Shown: positions 9,391-18,604 of the stretch, one piece after another | How positions within the stretch are numbered: position 1 is the first letter of the stretch | Layout of the letters: each line of letters begins with the position of its first letter | Assembly (NCBI GenBank): GCA_030432465.1 | Contig: JAUIHB010000004.1 | Location: 1-37,612, forward strand | From: Gammaproteobacteria bacterium | Lineage (GTDB): Bacteria; Pseudomonadota; Gammaproteobacteria; Enterobacterales; Kangiellaceae | Direction of reading: 5' to 3' | Length of the DNA stretch: 37,612 nt | Notes under the pieces: model-generated | The model's input: the letters and a program-made list of their open reading frames with translations, nothing else | Told to the model about the DNA's origin: nothing | The model's database searches: none | Made by a program: the position numbers and the translations under genes

Positions 9391-9846
9391 CTACGATGCT
9401 GTTGCGAGTTGTAATGCTTTCATTTCATCGTGAGTCTTTTTAAATTTGAGTAATGCAATTTGCACAAACTCTTTAATTTTTAGACTCTTCACATTATCCA
9501 GAGCTTCTTGAAATTCATCAAGAGTTCTGTCTTCTAGCTCTTCCAGTTGAGAGATATATGCGTGATCACTATCCGATGAGATCATTGCTCTAAGGTCAGC
9601 ATATTTTTGATGAAATGTGCCAGTTAAACTACAATCTTTATCGTTAGGCTCTCCACCCATTGATAGTATTAATGTATTGATGTCTATTTGAAATTTTTCA
9701 CGAATAGTTGCCATGTCAGTGAAAACTGCAGCTAAAGCGGGATTTTCAACTTTACTAACAGTTTCGTTGTAAAATTTTTCACCATCTTTGCAAATTAATG
9801 ATAAATCGTTAAGAATCTCAACATCACTTTTAGTATTCTCGTCCAT
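9391..9846 (-). CDS. PA2169/DUF2383-like four-helix-bundle protein
   Basis: 151 aa helical; 'LNDLSLICKDGEKFYNETVSKVENPALAAVFTDMATIREKFQIDINTLILSMGGEP...GTFHQKYADLRAMI' pattern of the family. Confidence 0.7.
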   Translation of the reverse strand: MDENTKSDVEILNDLSLICKDGEKFYNETVSKVENPALAAVFTDMATIREKFQIDINTLILSMGGEPNDKDCSLTGTFHQKYADLRAMISSDSDHAYISQLEELEDRTLDEFQEALDNVKSLKIKEFVQIALLKFKKTHDEMKALQLATAS

Positions 9847-9918
9847 TTCTTTCTCCTATAATTGAGTTGCTCAATTGTTAGTTAATGGTATTAATAAACT
9901 GATAAAAGTATTAGCATC

Positions 9919-9945
9919 AATAGAGCCTGATTATCAGGCTCTATT
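9919..9945. terminator. Perfect hairpin, probable terminator of the upstream minus-strand gene
   Basis: AATAGAGCCTGA-tta-TCAGGCTCTATT, 12-bp perfect stem just 3' of the 9961..10509 CDS; only a weak T-tract. Confidence 0.6.
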
Positions 9946-9960
9946 ATTTGTTAGCCGTGA

Positions 9961-10509
9961 TTAAAATACGTATTGAGCAGAAAAAGAAACAATGTCTAAC
10001 TCTGGATCAATTTCGTCATCAATTTCGTAACGGTCATACTCTAGTCTTAGGTCTGCATGATCCGTTAGTTTGAATTTTAATCCGGCGCCATAAAAGAAAT
10101 CATTGCCGTCGATGCTTCTACTGAAATCAACAATGTCAGATTTACTTTCTATATCGGCTTCCCAAGCGAACCAGCCAGCTTTACCAAAAACTGAAAAATA
10201 CTCGCTAATAGGTGCTGACAACACACCTGCTAGAGATATACCTTTGATATCTGTATCTAGAAACTCATCACCACCATCCGAAAAATTCAAGTGGCTAAGT
10301 TCTACACCAAAAGTTTCATTAAACTTCCCACCGACAAAAAACTTCATCAAATCCTGATCATCTTTAAAGTCTGTGTCCGCATCTTCGAACTCGAATTTAT
10401 ATTGTCCATAACCAACGCCAATATATGCTTCTGGTGCTTGAGCTTGCGCTGCCATTGGTAGTGCAGCTAAGAAGGCGATAGAACATACAGCTTTATTTAA
10501 AGTTTTCAT
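9961..10509 (-). CDS. Outer-membrane beta-barrel protein (OmpA/OmpW-like porin family)
   Basis: Signal peptide (MKTLNKAVCSIAFLAALPMAAQAQA), alternating beta-strand pattern, C-terminal aromatic 'SFSAQYVF'. Confidence 0.8.
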   Translation of the reverse strand: MKTLNKAVCSIAFLAALPMAAQAQAPEAYIGVGYGQYKFEFEDADTDFKDDQDLMKFFVGGKFNETFGVELSHLNFSDGGDEFLDTDIKGISLAGVLSAPISEYFSVFGKAGWFAWEADIESKSDIVDFSRSIDGNDFFYGAGLKFKLTDHADLRLEYDRYEIDDEIDPELDIVSFSAQYVF

Positions 10510-10807
10510 TTATATGTAACTCCTAAAGTTAATTTAAAAATATTAATTTGATTAGTTATTTAAATGTCGCTTTCGAACTAGCCAAAGCAGGTTGTGTGCC
10601 AATATATTTTTAATCGCTTATTTTTTTTAATATCGCAGCTGAGTAACCTGATTTTGCTGAGGTTTAGATAAAAAGAATATTTTGTGGGATGCGCGATACT
10701 TATTGAGAAATTTTATTTTGTAAATTATGGCAGGTGAATACTGTGAATTTTTTACGTTCGCTATGTATTTTTTTCTATATGTTAAAAAGTAAACAGAATT
10801 TTACATA

Positions 10808-10838
10808 AAAAAACGGTGAAATTAGTTCACCGTTTTTT
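10808..10838. terminator. Intrinsic terminator downstream of glnS (bidirectional)
   Basis: AACGGTGAA-attag-TTCACCGTT flanked by A-tract and T-tract. Confidence 0.85.
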
Positions 10839-10860
10839 ATTCTCAAATGTTGAAAGTTGA

Positions 10861-12537
10861 TTATTTATCTTGAGCTTCAATTTTTGCCCAACTATCTCGT
10901 AAAGTAACCGTTCGATTAAAAACTAAATTATCGGAAGAGTGCTCAAAACGATCGGCACAAAAATATCCTTCTCGTTCAAATTGGAAAGTATCTTCTGGTT
11001 TAGCATTAGCCAGACTCATTTCTACTCTAGCATTTGAAAGTACAATGAGAGACTCGGGATTTAAAGTACTTAAAAAGTCTTCTGCTGAACCTGGATTAGG
11101 TATATTGAATAAACGATCATAAAGACGCACAGTTGCTGGTTTTGAGTGTGTTTCAGAAACCCAATGAATAACACCTTTAGGTTTGTAATCTTCAGGATTT
11201 TTACCTAAAGTCTTTTCGTCATAAGTACAAACTAGTTCAATAATATTGTCATCATTATCTTTAATAACTTTATCGCAAGTAATAACATAGGAATTTCTTA
11301 GGCGTACAGCTTTTCCTAAGACTAATCGTTTGTATTTTTTATTGGCGCTTTCCCTAAAGTCGTCTTGATCAATGTAAATTGTTTTGCTCATATAGAGTGT
11401 ACGTTGTCCCATTGCTTCATTTTGTGGATGGTTAGGAGCATTTAACTCTTCGATTTTTCCTTCAGGATAATTGGTTAAAGTAACTTTCAGTGGATTCAAT
11501 ACGGCCATCGCTCGAGGAGCATTATCTCCCAAATCTTCTCTCACAGAGTTTTCCAGGACACTCATTTCAACGGTGTGTACTTTTTTGGTAACACCTGTGC
11601 GCATAACAAAATCGCGAATAGCGAATGGTGTGAAACCGCGACGACGCATGCCTGATATCGTCGGCATTCTCGGATCGTCCCAACCTTTCACTAGTCCATC
11701 TGTGACAAGTTGATTTAGTTTACGTTTGCTGGTGATGGTATGTTCCAGATTGAGTCTTGAAAATTCTATCTGTTGTGGATGGCAGTCTATTGTAATATTG
11801 TCAAGAACCCAGTCATACAGAGGACGATGATCTTCGAACTCTAAAGTACATAACGAATGCGTTACTCCTTCAAGTGCGTCCGAAATACAGTGAGTAAAGT
11901 CATAAGTTGGATAAATACACCACTTATCGCCAGTACGAATATGGTGTTGGCGTTTAATACGATAGATCGCTGGATCGCGCATGTTCATATTAGGTGAAGC
12001 CATATCTATTTTTGCTCTTAATATTTTTGCGCCATCGTCAAACTCGCCGGCTTTCATGCGGCGGAATAAATCCAGATTCTCTTCGATGCTGCGATCTCGG
12101 TAGGGACTGTTTTTACCTGGTTGAGTTAAATTGCCACGGTAAGCTTTCACTTCTTCGGCTGTTAGTTCATCAACATAAGCCAAGTCTTTTTGAATAAGCT
12201 CTTCAGCATAAGCGTAAAGTTTATCAAAGTAATCCGCTGCGTGGCGGACTTCTCCTGACCATTCAAAACCTAGCCATTTAACATCTTCAGCGATGGCTTT
12301 TGCATAAGCACTTTCTTCTTTGGCTGGATTGGTATCGTCAAAGCGTAAGTTACACTGCCCATTATAATCCTGCGCAAAGCCGAAATTAATGCAAATAGAT
12401 TTTGCATGTCCAACATGCAGAAAACCATTAGGCTCAGGTGGAAAACGGGTTTGAACCGACTGATGTTTACCCGACTTTAAGTCTGCTTCGATGATATGAC
12501 GGATAAAGTTGGCCGGTTTGGTGACTTCAGTACTCAT
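10861..12537 (-). CDS. glnS: Glutaminyl-tRNA synthetase
   Basis: '[44 protein letters not shown]', '[38 protein letters not shown]', '[16 protein letters not shown]'. Start taken at [14 protein letters not shown] track extends to 12594. Confidence 0.97.
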   Translation of the reverse strand: MSTEVTKPANFIRHIIEADLKSGKHQSVQTRFPPEPNGFLHVGHAKSICINFGFAQDYNGQCNLRFDDTNPAKEESAYAKAIAEDVKWLGFEWSGEVRHAADYFDKLYAYAEELIQKDLAYVDELTAEEVKAYRGNLTQPGKNSPYRDRSIEENLDLFRRMKAGEFDDGAKILRAKIDMASPNMNMRDPAIYRIKRQHHIRTGDKWCIYPTYDFTHCISDALEGVTHSLCTLEFEDHRPLYDWVLDNITIDCHPQQIEFSRLNLEHTITSKRKLNQLVTDGLVKGWDDPRMPTISGMRRRGFTPFAIRDFVMRTGVTKKVHTVEMSVLENSVREDLGDNAPRAMAVLNPLKVTLTNYPEGKIEELNAPNHPQNEAMGQRTLYMSKTIYIDQDDFRESANKKYKRLVLGKAVRLRNSYVITCDKVIKDNDDNIIELVCTYDEKTLGKNPEDYKPKGVIHWVSETHSKPATVRLYDRLFNIPNPGSAEDFLSTLNPESLIVLSNARVEMSLANAKPEDTFQFEREGYFCADRFEHSSDNLVFNRTVTLRDSWAKIEAQDK

Positions 12538-12872
12538 TAGATTTTTGTTCTCGTCGTTAATTTTAAAAATAGCCGTAGCGGAAAATAAACTCAATTAAGC
12601 AACATTTGCTAAGAAAGTTTATTAATTCGTATTTGTTTAAGCCGAAATCGGCAGTGAGAGCCCAGATTCTACCTCAGATTGCAGGCTTGGCGTAGCCCTA
12701 TTCGTGTTAATTCCTCCTTAAGTCTCTAAAATAATGAGTGTAAACCAAGTGTTGTTGGTTTTCCGTTATCCCTAATCTAATCTATCTTGAATCAAACTGC
12801 GTCTTATTTTGAAATGTGTCAACTGATAGGAAAGAATTTATTCAGTTGTTAGTGTTATACATCTCTCTGATC

Positions 12873-12878
12873 TATAAT
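12873..12878 (+). promoter_or_regulatory. -10 promoter hexamer (TATAAT) upstream of the TPP riboswitch
   Basis: Exact TATAAT located about 12 bp before riboswitch P1; no convincing -35 at ideal spacing. Confidence 0.5.
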
Positions 12879-12889
12879 TGCTGGCAATA

Positions 12890-13022
12890 CCCTGAGGGGA
12901 GGTCATTGTGTGACCTGAGATGTTAGGCGTTGTAGTGTTTAAATTGAACGATACACAGCATTTAAACCTGAACTAACAGACCCTTTGAACCTGATCCAGT
13001 TAATGCTGGCGTAGGGACAGGC
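12890..13022 (+). promoter_or_regulatory. TPP (THI-box) riboswitch with an extended P3a arm
   Basis: Conserved blocks GGGG...CTGAGA...GACCCTTTGAACCTGATCCAGTTAATGCTGGCGTAGGGA; P1 CCTG/CAGG; P3 GGTC-ATTGTGT-GACC; extra arm TGTTAG...CTAACA. Confidence 0.95.
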
Positions 13023-13183
13023 TAAGTTTCAGTTTTTTCCGATATTCGGAATTCCTGCTTCTTTACTCCCTCCTGACTGTCAGCGTTCATTCGGTTATTG
13101 TTTTGAATCACTTTACTTGAATCATTTAAAACTGGTGTTTTGCTCATTTTTAAGTGGTTGACGGCTTTTTAGGAGAGTTGTTA

Positions 13184-15406
13184 ATGTCCGTTAGTTTATC
13201 GCGTACTGCGTCATTATTATCGCCTACAGTGCTTTTATCAGCTCTGTGCACTTTGACGTTATCTTGTGTTGTCAGTGGTCAAGAAAAAGCCCAGCAAGAG
13301 AATGTTGTAGATAATATGGATGAAACTGTTTTACTAGTGACTGCCGAGTTTAAGGATACAAATATTCTTAAACTCCCCGCGAGTGTTACTTTGGTTGATG
13401 AGGCAACTATATTGCGTAATAACGCTCACCACGTTGCGGATGTTTTAAATTTAGCACCCAATGTGAATTTTGCTACGGGAGCCTCTCGCGGTAAATTTAT
13501 CCAAATTCGAGGAGTCGGCGAGCGAAGCGAATTTACCGAGCCCGTTAATTATTCGGTCGGTGTCGTTGTTGATGGAATTGATATGACAGGGATCGCTAGC
13601 GGCGCTACTTTATTGGATACTCAACAAGTAGAAATTCTGCGTGGTCCTCAGGGAACCTTGTATGGCGCAAATGGGTTGGCAGGGTTAATCAATTTAGTCT
13701 CAAAATCACCGACAGAATCCATGTATGCCAAAATAACTGCTGGAGTTGAAGAGTTTGGCGGTCGTAACTTAGGTGTCGTTATGAGTAACGCGATTAGTGA
13801 AAATGTGGCTTATCGGATTGCAGCCAATCATTATGTCAGTGATGGTTACATGGACAATGTCTTTTTACAACGTGATGATACTAATAACTTCGATGAGCTT
13901 AGTTTACGTGGCAAGCTGGCTTATCAAGCCAGCGAGAATTTGACTATCACAACCAATTTACTTTGGGTAGATATCGATAATGGCTACGATGCTTTCAGCC
14001 TTGATAGCAACCGGACAACCTACTCTGACGAGCCAGGGTATGATCGACAAAAAACACAGGCTGGTTCTGTGATTATGGATTGGCAAATGTCGGTCGATAA
14101 AAAAGTAGAGGTGTTGTTTAGTTTTGCCGATTCTGAGCTTGTGTATGGCTTTGATGAAGATTGGAGTCATACCGGGATCTGTGATAATACGCCTTGCGAT
14201 TCTGAATTGTTTGGCTTTGATTGGTGGTATTCTTCTTTTGATAATTATTTGCGTGACAATTCTAACTATAGTGCTGATTTTAGAATCCTCTCTGATGGTG
14301 AGACTAATGCATCACAGATAAGTTGGGTTGCTGGTATTTATATGCGTGATCAGCAAATTGATTTAGTACGGGAATATACTTTTAACCCTGATGATTTTTC
14401 TAATCAGTACGCTACCCAAAATACAGCTTTTTATGGACAGATTAGCCAGCCTTTTGTTAATGATCTAACATTAATTTATGGGTTACGTTTTGAAAACCAA
14501 AAAGCAGATTATGATGACATTAGTGGGATTAGTGTCTCACGTTCAGAAAACTTTTTTGGGGGAAAAATTGCGTTAGAATATGCGTATACTAATAATCAAA
14601 TGTTGTATGGGCTAATTTCTCGTGGTTACAAAACTGGTGGATTTAACAATGGTGCTTTAATACCGTTAGAAGATAAAGAGTATGACGCTGAATTTATGTG
14701 GAATTACGAGTTAGGTTTAAAAGGGAATTGGCTGAATAATTTGCTTACCGCACAACTTTCTGCATTTTATCAAGACAGAAAAGATATTCAGTCAAAACAA
14801 TCGTTGGTAACTTCTCAAGCCGATGGAACCCCCGTTCAGGAAGGTGGTGTTTGTCCATGCAATTTTTCAGATTATATTCAAAATGCTGCTCAGGGGTTCA
14901 GTCTAGGAACTGAACTGGAAATGCAATGGCGGGGTTGGGATGCTGCACACTTATACGCCAGTGTCGGATTACTCCAATCTGAATTTGATGATTTTCTAAG
15001 TCTTACACATATCGATGCTGATTTAGAGCAAATGCCGCCAGTTCCCTATGATTTAAGTGGTAGAGCTGTTGCTCATGCACCTGAATATCAAGCTGTCCTA
15101 GGAGCTAACTGGTTTATCAATCAGTATTTAACTTTCAATACCCAAGTTGAATTAAAAGATGAGTTTTATTTGTCTGATCGCCATCAGCTTAAATCAGATG
15201 CTTATGAAATTATTAATCTTAATTTGAATTACCAGCAAAGTGATTGGCAGGTGAATTTGTTCGTGCGCAATTTAACTGATGAAGCGGTTCAGACGCGAGG
15301 TTTTGGTAGTTTTGGTAATGACCCGAGAAACTTTTATGAAACAGAAGCTTATTTTCAGTTTGCCGCGCCTCGGATAGTAGGTATTAATGCTTCTGTTGAA
15401 TTTTAA
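13184..15406 (+). CDS. TonB-dependent outer-membrane receptor, probable thiamine (or precursor) uptake
   Basis: Signal peptide; plug domain 'ADVLNLAPNVNFATGASRGKFIQIRGVGERSEF', 'VEILRGPQGTLYGANGLAGLINLVSKSP'; C-terminal 'NLFVRNLTDEAVQTRG...APRIVGINASVEF'; directly downstream of the TPP riboswitch. Confidence 0.93.
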   Translation: MSVSLSRTASLLSPTVLLSALCTLTLSCVVSGQEKAQQENVVDNMDETVLLVTAEFKDTNILKLPASVTLVDEATILRNNAHHVADVLNLAPNVNFATGASRGKFIQIRGVGERSEFTEPVNYSVGVVVDGIDMTGIASGATLLDTQQVEILRGPQGTLYGANGLAGLINLVSKSPTESMYAKITAGVEEFGGRNLGVVMSNAISENVAYRIAANHYVSDGYMDNVFLQRDDTNNFDELSLRGKLAYQASENLTITTNLLWVDIDNGYDAFSLDSNRTTYSDEPGYDRQKTQAGSVIMDWQMSVDKKVEVLFSFADSELVYGFDEDWSHTGICDNTPCDSELFGFDWWYSSFDNYLRDNSNYSADFRILSDGETNASQISWVAGIYMRDQQIDLVREYTFNPDDFSNQYATQNTAFYGQISQPFVNDLTLIYGLRFENQKADYDDISGISVSRSENFFGGKIALEYAYTNNQMLYGLISRGYKTGGFNNGALIPLEDKEYDAEFMWNYELGLKGNWLNNLLTAQLSAFYQDRKDIQSKQSLVTSQADGTPVQEGGVCPCNFSDYIQNAAQGFSLGTELEMQWRGWDAAHLYASVGLLQSEFDDFLSLTHIDADLEQMPPVPYDLSGRAVAHAPEYQAVLGANWFINQYLTFNTQVELKDEFYLSDRHQLKSDAYEIINLNLNYQQSDWQVNLFVRNLTDEAVQTRGFGSFGNDPRNFYETEAYFQFAAPRIVGINASVEF

Positions 15407-15444
15407 TATTATTTTAATCATAAAAATCAATTTTGAGGAATCCC

Positions 15445-15702
15445 ATGAAAATTTCTTTAGAGCTAAGTTTATATCCATTGACTGATAATTTCCTTAACGT
15501 TATTCAGGATATTGTTGAAAAACTCAATGCTGATGATAAGGTTACTTGTATAACTAACACCATGAGCACTCAAATTTTTGGTGAGTTGAATGATGTTATG
15601 GCATTGCTTAACTCTATTATTAGCTATTCATTTGAAACCTATGGTAAGCAAGTGTTTGTTGCCAAGTTTTTAAATAGTGATGTGACGCCGGAGCTTCATT
15701 AG
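15445..15702 (+). CDS. YkoF-like/thiamine (HMP)-binding single-domain protein
   Basis: 85 aa 'MKISLELSLYPLTDNFLNVIQDIVEKLNADDKVTCITNTMSTQIFGELNDVMALLNSII'; position in a TPP-riboswitch operon; RBS GAGGA. Confidence 0.65.
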   Translation: MKISLELSLYPLTDNFLNVIQDIVEKLNADDKVTCITNTMSTQIFGELNDVMALLNSIISYSFETYGKQVFVAKFLNSDVTPELH

Positions 15703-16314
15703 TTGGAAAGTTTTTTACGGCAATTATCCAATGATCTTATTGCCACTTCGGGATGGGAGTGGATTGCTGTTGCTTTGTCCGTCCTATATATTTATTGGGC
15801 AATTCGGGAAAGTTTGTGGTGTTGGCCAGCAGCTTTTTTGAGTACGTCAATTTATAGTGTTTTATTTTTTGATGTAAATCTGTTTATGGAATCAGCACTA
15901 AATGTTTACTATCTGGTGATGGCTGTTTATGGATGGTATCAATGGAAATATAAAACACGAGGAGAGGAGCAACGACCTGTTATAGTCTGGTCATTGAAAG
16001 CACACATCATAATCATTTCTGGTGGTTTTATTTTAGTCATTTTATCTGGCTTATTGTTAGAGAAGTTTGCCCAACAGGATTTTGCTTTTATTGATTCTTT
16101 TACTACATGGTTTGCTGTGATTACCACTTATATGATGGCAAAAAAAGTGCTTCATCATTGGGTTTATTGGATATTTATTGATGCTGTCGCAGTTTATTTA
16201 TTTATAAATAAATCTTTTGCTTTAACTGCGTTGTTATTTTTCGGCTACACCATAATGGCCGTTATAGGGTGGTTACAATGGAAAAAACATTTTGATAATC
16301 AAGCAACCACCTGA
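15703..16314 (+). CDS. pnuT: PnuC/PnuT-family vitamin transporter, probable thiamine permease
   Basis: 'ATSGWEWIAVALSVLYIYWAIRESLWCWPAAFLSTSIYSVLFFDVNLFMESALNVYYLVMAVYGWYQWKY' is PnuC-like; in a TPP-riboswitch operon; TTG start abuts the upstream stop codon. Confidence 0.88.
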   Translation: MESFLRQLSNDLIATSGWEWIAVALSVLYIYWAIRESLWCWPAAFLSTSIYSVLFFDVNLFMESALNVYYLVMAVYGWYQWKYKTRGEEQRPVIVWSLKAHIIIISGGFILVILSGLLLEKFAQQDFAFIDSFTTWFAVITTYMMAKKVLHHWVYWIFIDAVAVYLFINKSFALTALLFFGYTIMAVIGWLQWKKHFDNQATT

Positions 16315-17131
16315 CTGGTGGGAATTTTCCAGTACGGCCTGGCAAATATTGAGCGAGTCTTTAAGTCAGGAGTCCTCAGTGGTTAGTTCGGATTTAGGAG
16401 CCATTGATAATTGGAAAAAAATTCATACGGGCATTACAAACTTTAGTTATTGTTTATCGTGTTGCGAAAAACGTTTTTTTGTACAGTTTATAGATCCTGA
16501 AAAGCTTATTCAGTTACCACAGCAAAAGTTTTTCCCCATTTGCCAAACCCTTTCAACCTATCAGAAACTACAACCTTGGTTAGCTAAGTGTTTTATTGAT
16601 ACGGCAGAGTTAAGAGTGTTTGAGTGGCTTGATGCAACAACTAGCCACAATAAACTGTTTGATGAGTCTAGTATTTTGAGACAATTGTGTCACTTCTTAG
16701 CTGTTTTGCATGATGGTATAGGGACTTTACCGATGTTGGATATTCAGCGACATTTAAACCACTTATATGAGTTGGCTGTTAAAAATAATCCAAATGAGAA
16801 AAAAGCATTTTCTTTGATTTATGAAAAATCATTACTTTCAGCAAAAAAATTTACACCGACCAAAATTTGTCATAATGATTTGTCGCCTGGAAATATTTTA
16901 CTCAATGATAAACTCTTTGTTGTTGATTGGGAGTACGCTTGTATTGGCGATCCTTTATTTGATATTGCGGGTTTGAGTTTTAACTTTGGACTGACGTTAG
17001 AACAAGAGAATAATTTATTTCAGGCTTATAATAATTTGACCGGTGGCTTTTTTCATAAAGAAAAATTCTATGAAATGAAAGTTTTATATGAACTAGTTTG
17101 CCAACTTTGGCTTGCTGGGAATAATAATTAG
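16292..17131 (+). CDS. Phosphotransferase (APH/choline kinase fold), probable thiamine kinase
   Basis: 'KICHNDLSPGNILLNDKLFVVDWEYACIGDPLFDIAGLSF' kinase motif; overlaps the pnuT 3' end; TTG start uncertain. Confidence 0.8.
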   Translation: MIIKQPPDWWEFSSTAWQILSESLSQESSVVSSDLGAIDNWKKIHTGITNFSYCLSCCEKRFFVQFIDPEKLIQLPQQKFFPICQTLSTYQKLQPWLAKCFIDTAELRVFEWLDATTSHNKLFDESSILRQLCHFLAVLHDGIGTLPMLDIQRHLNHLYELAVKNNPNEKKAFSLIYEKSLLSAKKFTPTKICHNDLSPGNILLNDKLFVVDWEYACIGDPLFDIAGLSFNFGLTLEQENNLFQAYNNLTGGFFHKEKFYEMKVLYELVCQLWLAGNNN

Positions 17132-17217
17132 TTTTATCAGTCTATTGTTAAAATAATTTAATATTTGAAGTTTTTTTTTATGCTTATGGACTATAGTTAA
17201 ATTAAGTTCTTGGTCTG

Positions 17218-17487
17218 ATGAGTGATTTTATAATGAGAAGTTCAAATTATTTACGTCAAGCAAAAAGGCGTCAAAACCGAGGAGTTGATAGCGACAATAT
17301 TGGTTTTATGCCAAATGATAAAATTGTCGGTAAAGAGACTTTAGCTAGCCTTATGGATGCCACGGTAACTAGCGTAGAAAGGTGGATTCGAGATGGAATG
17401 CCTGTTGCGCAACGCGGCGATAATTTACAGGATTGGGTTTTTGATTTGCCGGCAGTCAAAAAATGGTATCAGGAAACTATCGAGTAG
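17218..17487 (+). CDS. Small HTH protein resembling the phage Nu1 terminase small-subunit DNA-binding domain
   Basis: 'GKETLASLMDATVTSVERWIRDGMPVAQRGDNLQDWVFDLPAVKKWYQETIE' resembles the lambda Nu1 pattern (KKQLADIFGASIRTIQNWQEQGMPV...YDSAAVIKWYAER). Confidence 0.65.
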   Translation: MSDFIMRSSNYLRQAKRRQNRGVDSDNIGFMPNDKIVGKETLASLMDATVTSVERWIRDGMPVAQRGDNLQDWVFDLPAVKKWYQETIE

Positions 17488-17505
17488 ATACTCGGTATTA
17501 ACTTT

Positions 17506-17532
17506 CACTTAACTTCCGTTAAGTGTCTTTTG
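17506..17532 (+). terminator. Intrinsic terminator
   Basis: CACTTAAC-ttcc-GTTAAGTG followed by TCTTTTGT. Confidence 0.6.
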
Positions 17533-17585
17533 TATTACTGACTTATTTAGCTGATATTGTTCTATATCTTTTCTCTTTTCTTGGC

Positions 17586-18584
17586 TTAACTTTGCGGTGT
17601 ATCTAATCCAACACCAACAACTTCTCCTTCTGGTGTTTCGCCTTGAACAATGATAATTTCAACTCGACGATTAGCAGAACGCCCTTCATAAGTTGCGTTA
17701 TCGGCAATCGGTTTAGTATCTGCATACCCCGTGATAACAAAACGGTTTCTATCAAGATTACCAGTGCGTAATAATTCTCTGGTTACAGAGCCTGCTCGAC
17801 CACCGGATAATTCCCAGTTAGAACGGAAAAACTCATTATTAATGGGCAGGTTGTCGGTGTGTCCTGCGACTCTGATTTCGCCTTTAGTATTCGCTAGTAT
17901 GCCTTCGATCTTGCGAATAACGGGCAAAAACTCTTCTTCAATAGTGTCCGAGGCTGATGCAAAAGAGCCTTTTTCGCGAATACGAATGATGACATAAGCG
18001 CCTTTGGCAAGTAGTTCAACCTGTCCATTGATAATTTCTGCTTCTAATTCCGCAGCAATTGCTTTTGCTAAGGCTTCCGCCTGTGCCTGTTCTCTGGCGA
18101 GTCTAGCGGCCTTTTCTGCTGCTGTTTCAGTCTCTAATTGCTCGCCAGACGGATTTGACTGGGAATTATTGGGATCTATTTGTTTTCCTTCGCCTTGGTT
18201 TTCTTTATTACCTTTATTACTTTTATCGCCATCGCCTTCTTTAGGTTCATCATCATCTGGTTCATCAAACTCTAAAGTCTCTTTAGTGATATCGATCGTC
18301 TGCTGCATGACTGCTTCAATGATCGTTGGCTGTGGTTTACCTGGTGAAAATTCACGCGCAATAATACTGGTTCCTTTAGGAATATCTTTAACATCGACTT
18401 TGTTTTGTACACCAAATGCAAATTTCATGGAGCCTGCAATCTGTTTAAACTTTAAAAGATCCATTTCTGAAAATGAGAGAAGTAAAACGAAAAAACACAT
18501 AAGTAAAGCCATCAGGTCGGCAAAAGTCCCCATATATTGGGGGAGGCCCTCAGGTGGGCAGTCACACTCTTCTTGGTCACTCAC
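17586..18584 (-). CDS. pomB: Flagellar motor stator protein PomB/MotB
   Basis: 'CDCPPEGLPQYMGTFADLMALLMCFFVLLLSFSEMDLLKFKQIAGSMKFAFGVQNKVDVKDIPKGTSIIAREF' is PomB-type; OmpA-like 'GEIRVAGHTDNLPI...RFVITGYADTKPIADN...SANRRVEIIIV'. Confidence 0.95.
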   Translation of the reverse strand: MSDQEECDCPPEGLPQYMGTFADLMALLMCFFVLLLSFSEMDLLKFKQIAGSMKFAFGVQNKVDVKDIPKGTSIIAREFSPGKPQPTIIEAVMQQTIDITKETLEFDEPDDDEPKEGDGDKSNKGNKENQGEGKQIDPNNSQSNPSGEQLETETAAEKAARLAREQAQAEALAKAIAAELEAEIINGQVELLAKGAYVIIRIREKGSFASASDTIEEEFLPVIRKIEGILANTKGEIRVAGHTDNLPINNEFFRSNWELSGGRAGSVTRELLRTGNLDRNRFVITGYADTKPIADNATYEGRSANRRVEIIIVQGETPEGEVVGVGLDTPQS

Positions 18585-18604
18585 TTTGGATCACCTATTA
18601 ATCA

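Noticed and set aside
13154-13183. Upstream start for the TonB receptor (ORF track 13154)
   Set aside because: The ATG at 13184 is preceded by AGGAGAG and begins a normal signal peptide.
17218-17487. Prophage remnant
   Set aside because: Only one phage-like domain; flanking genes are housekeeping, with no integrase, att repeats or structural genes seen.
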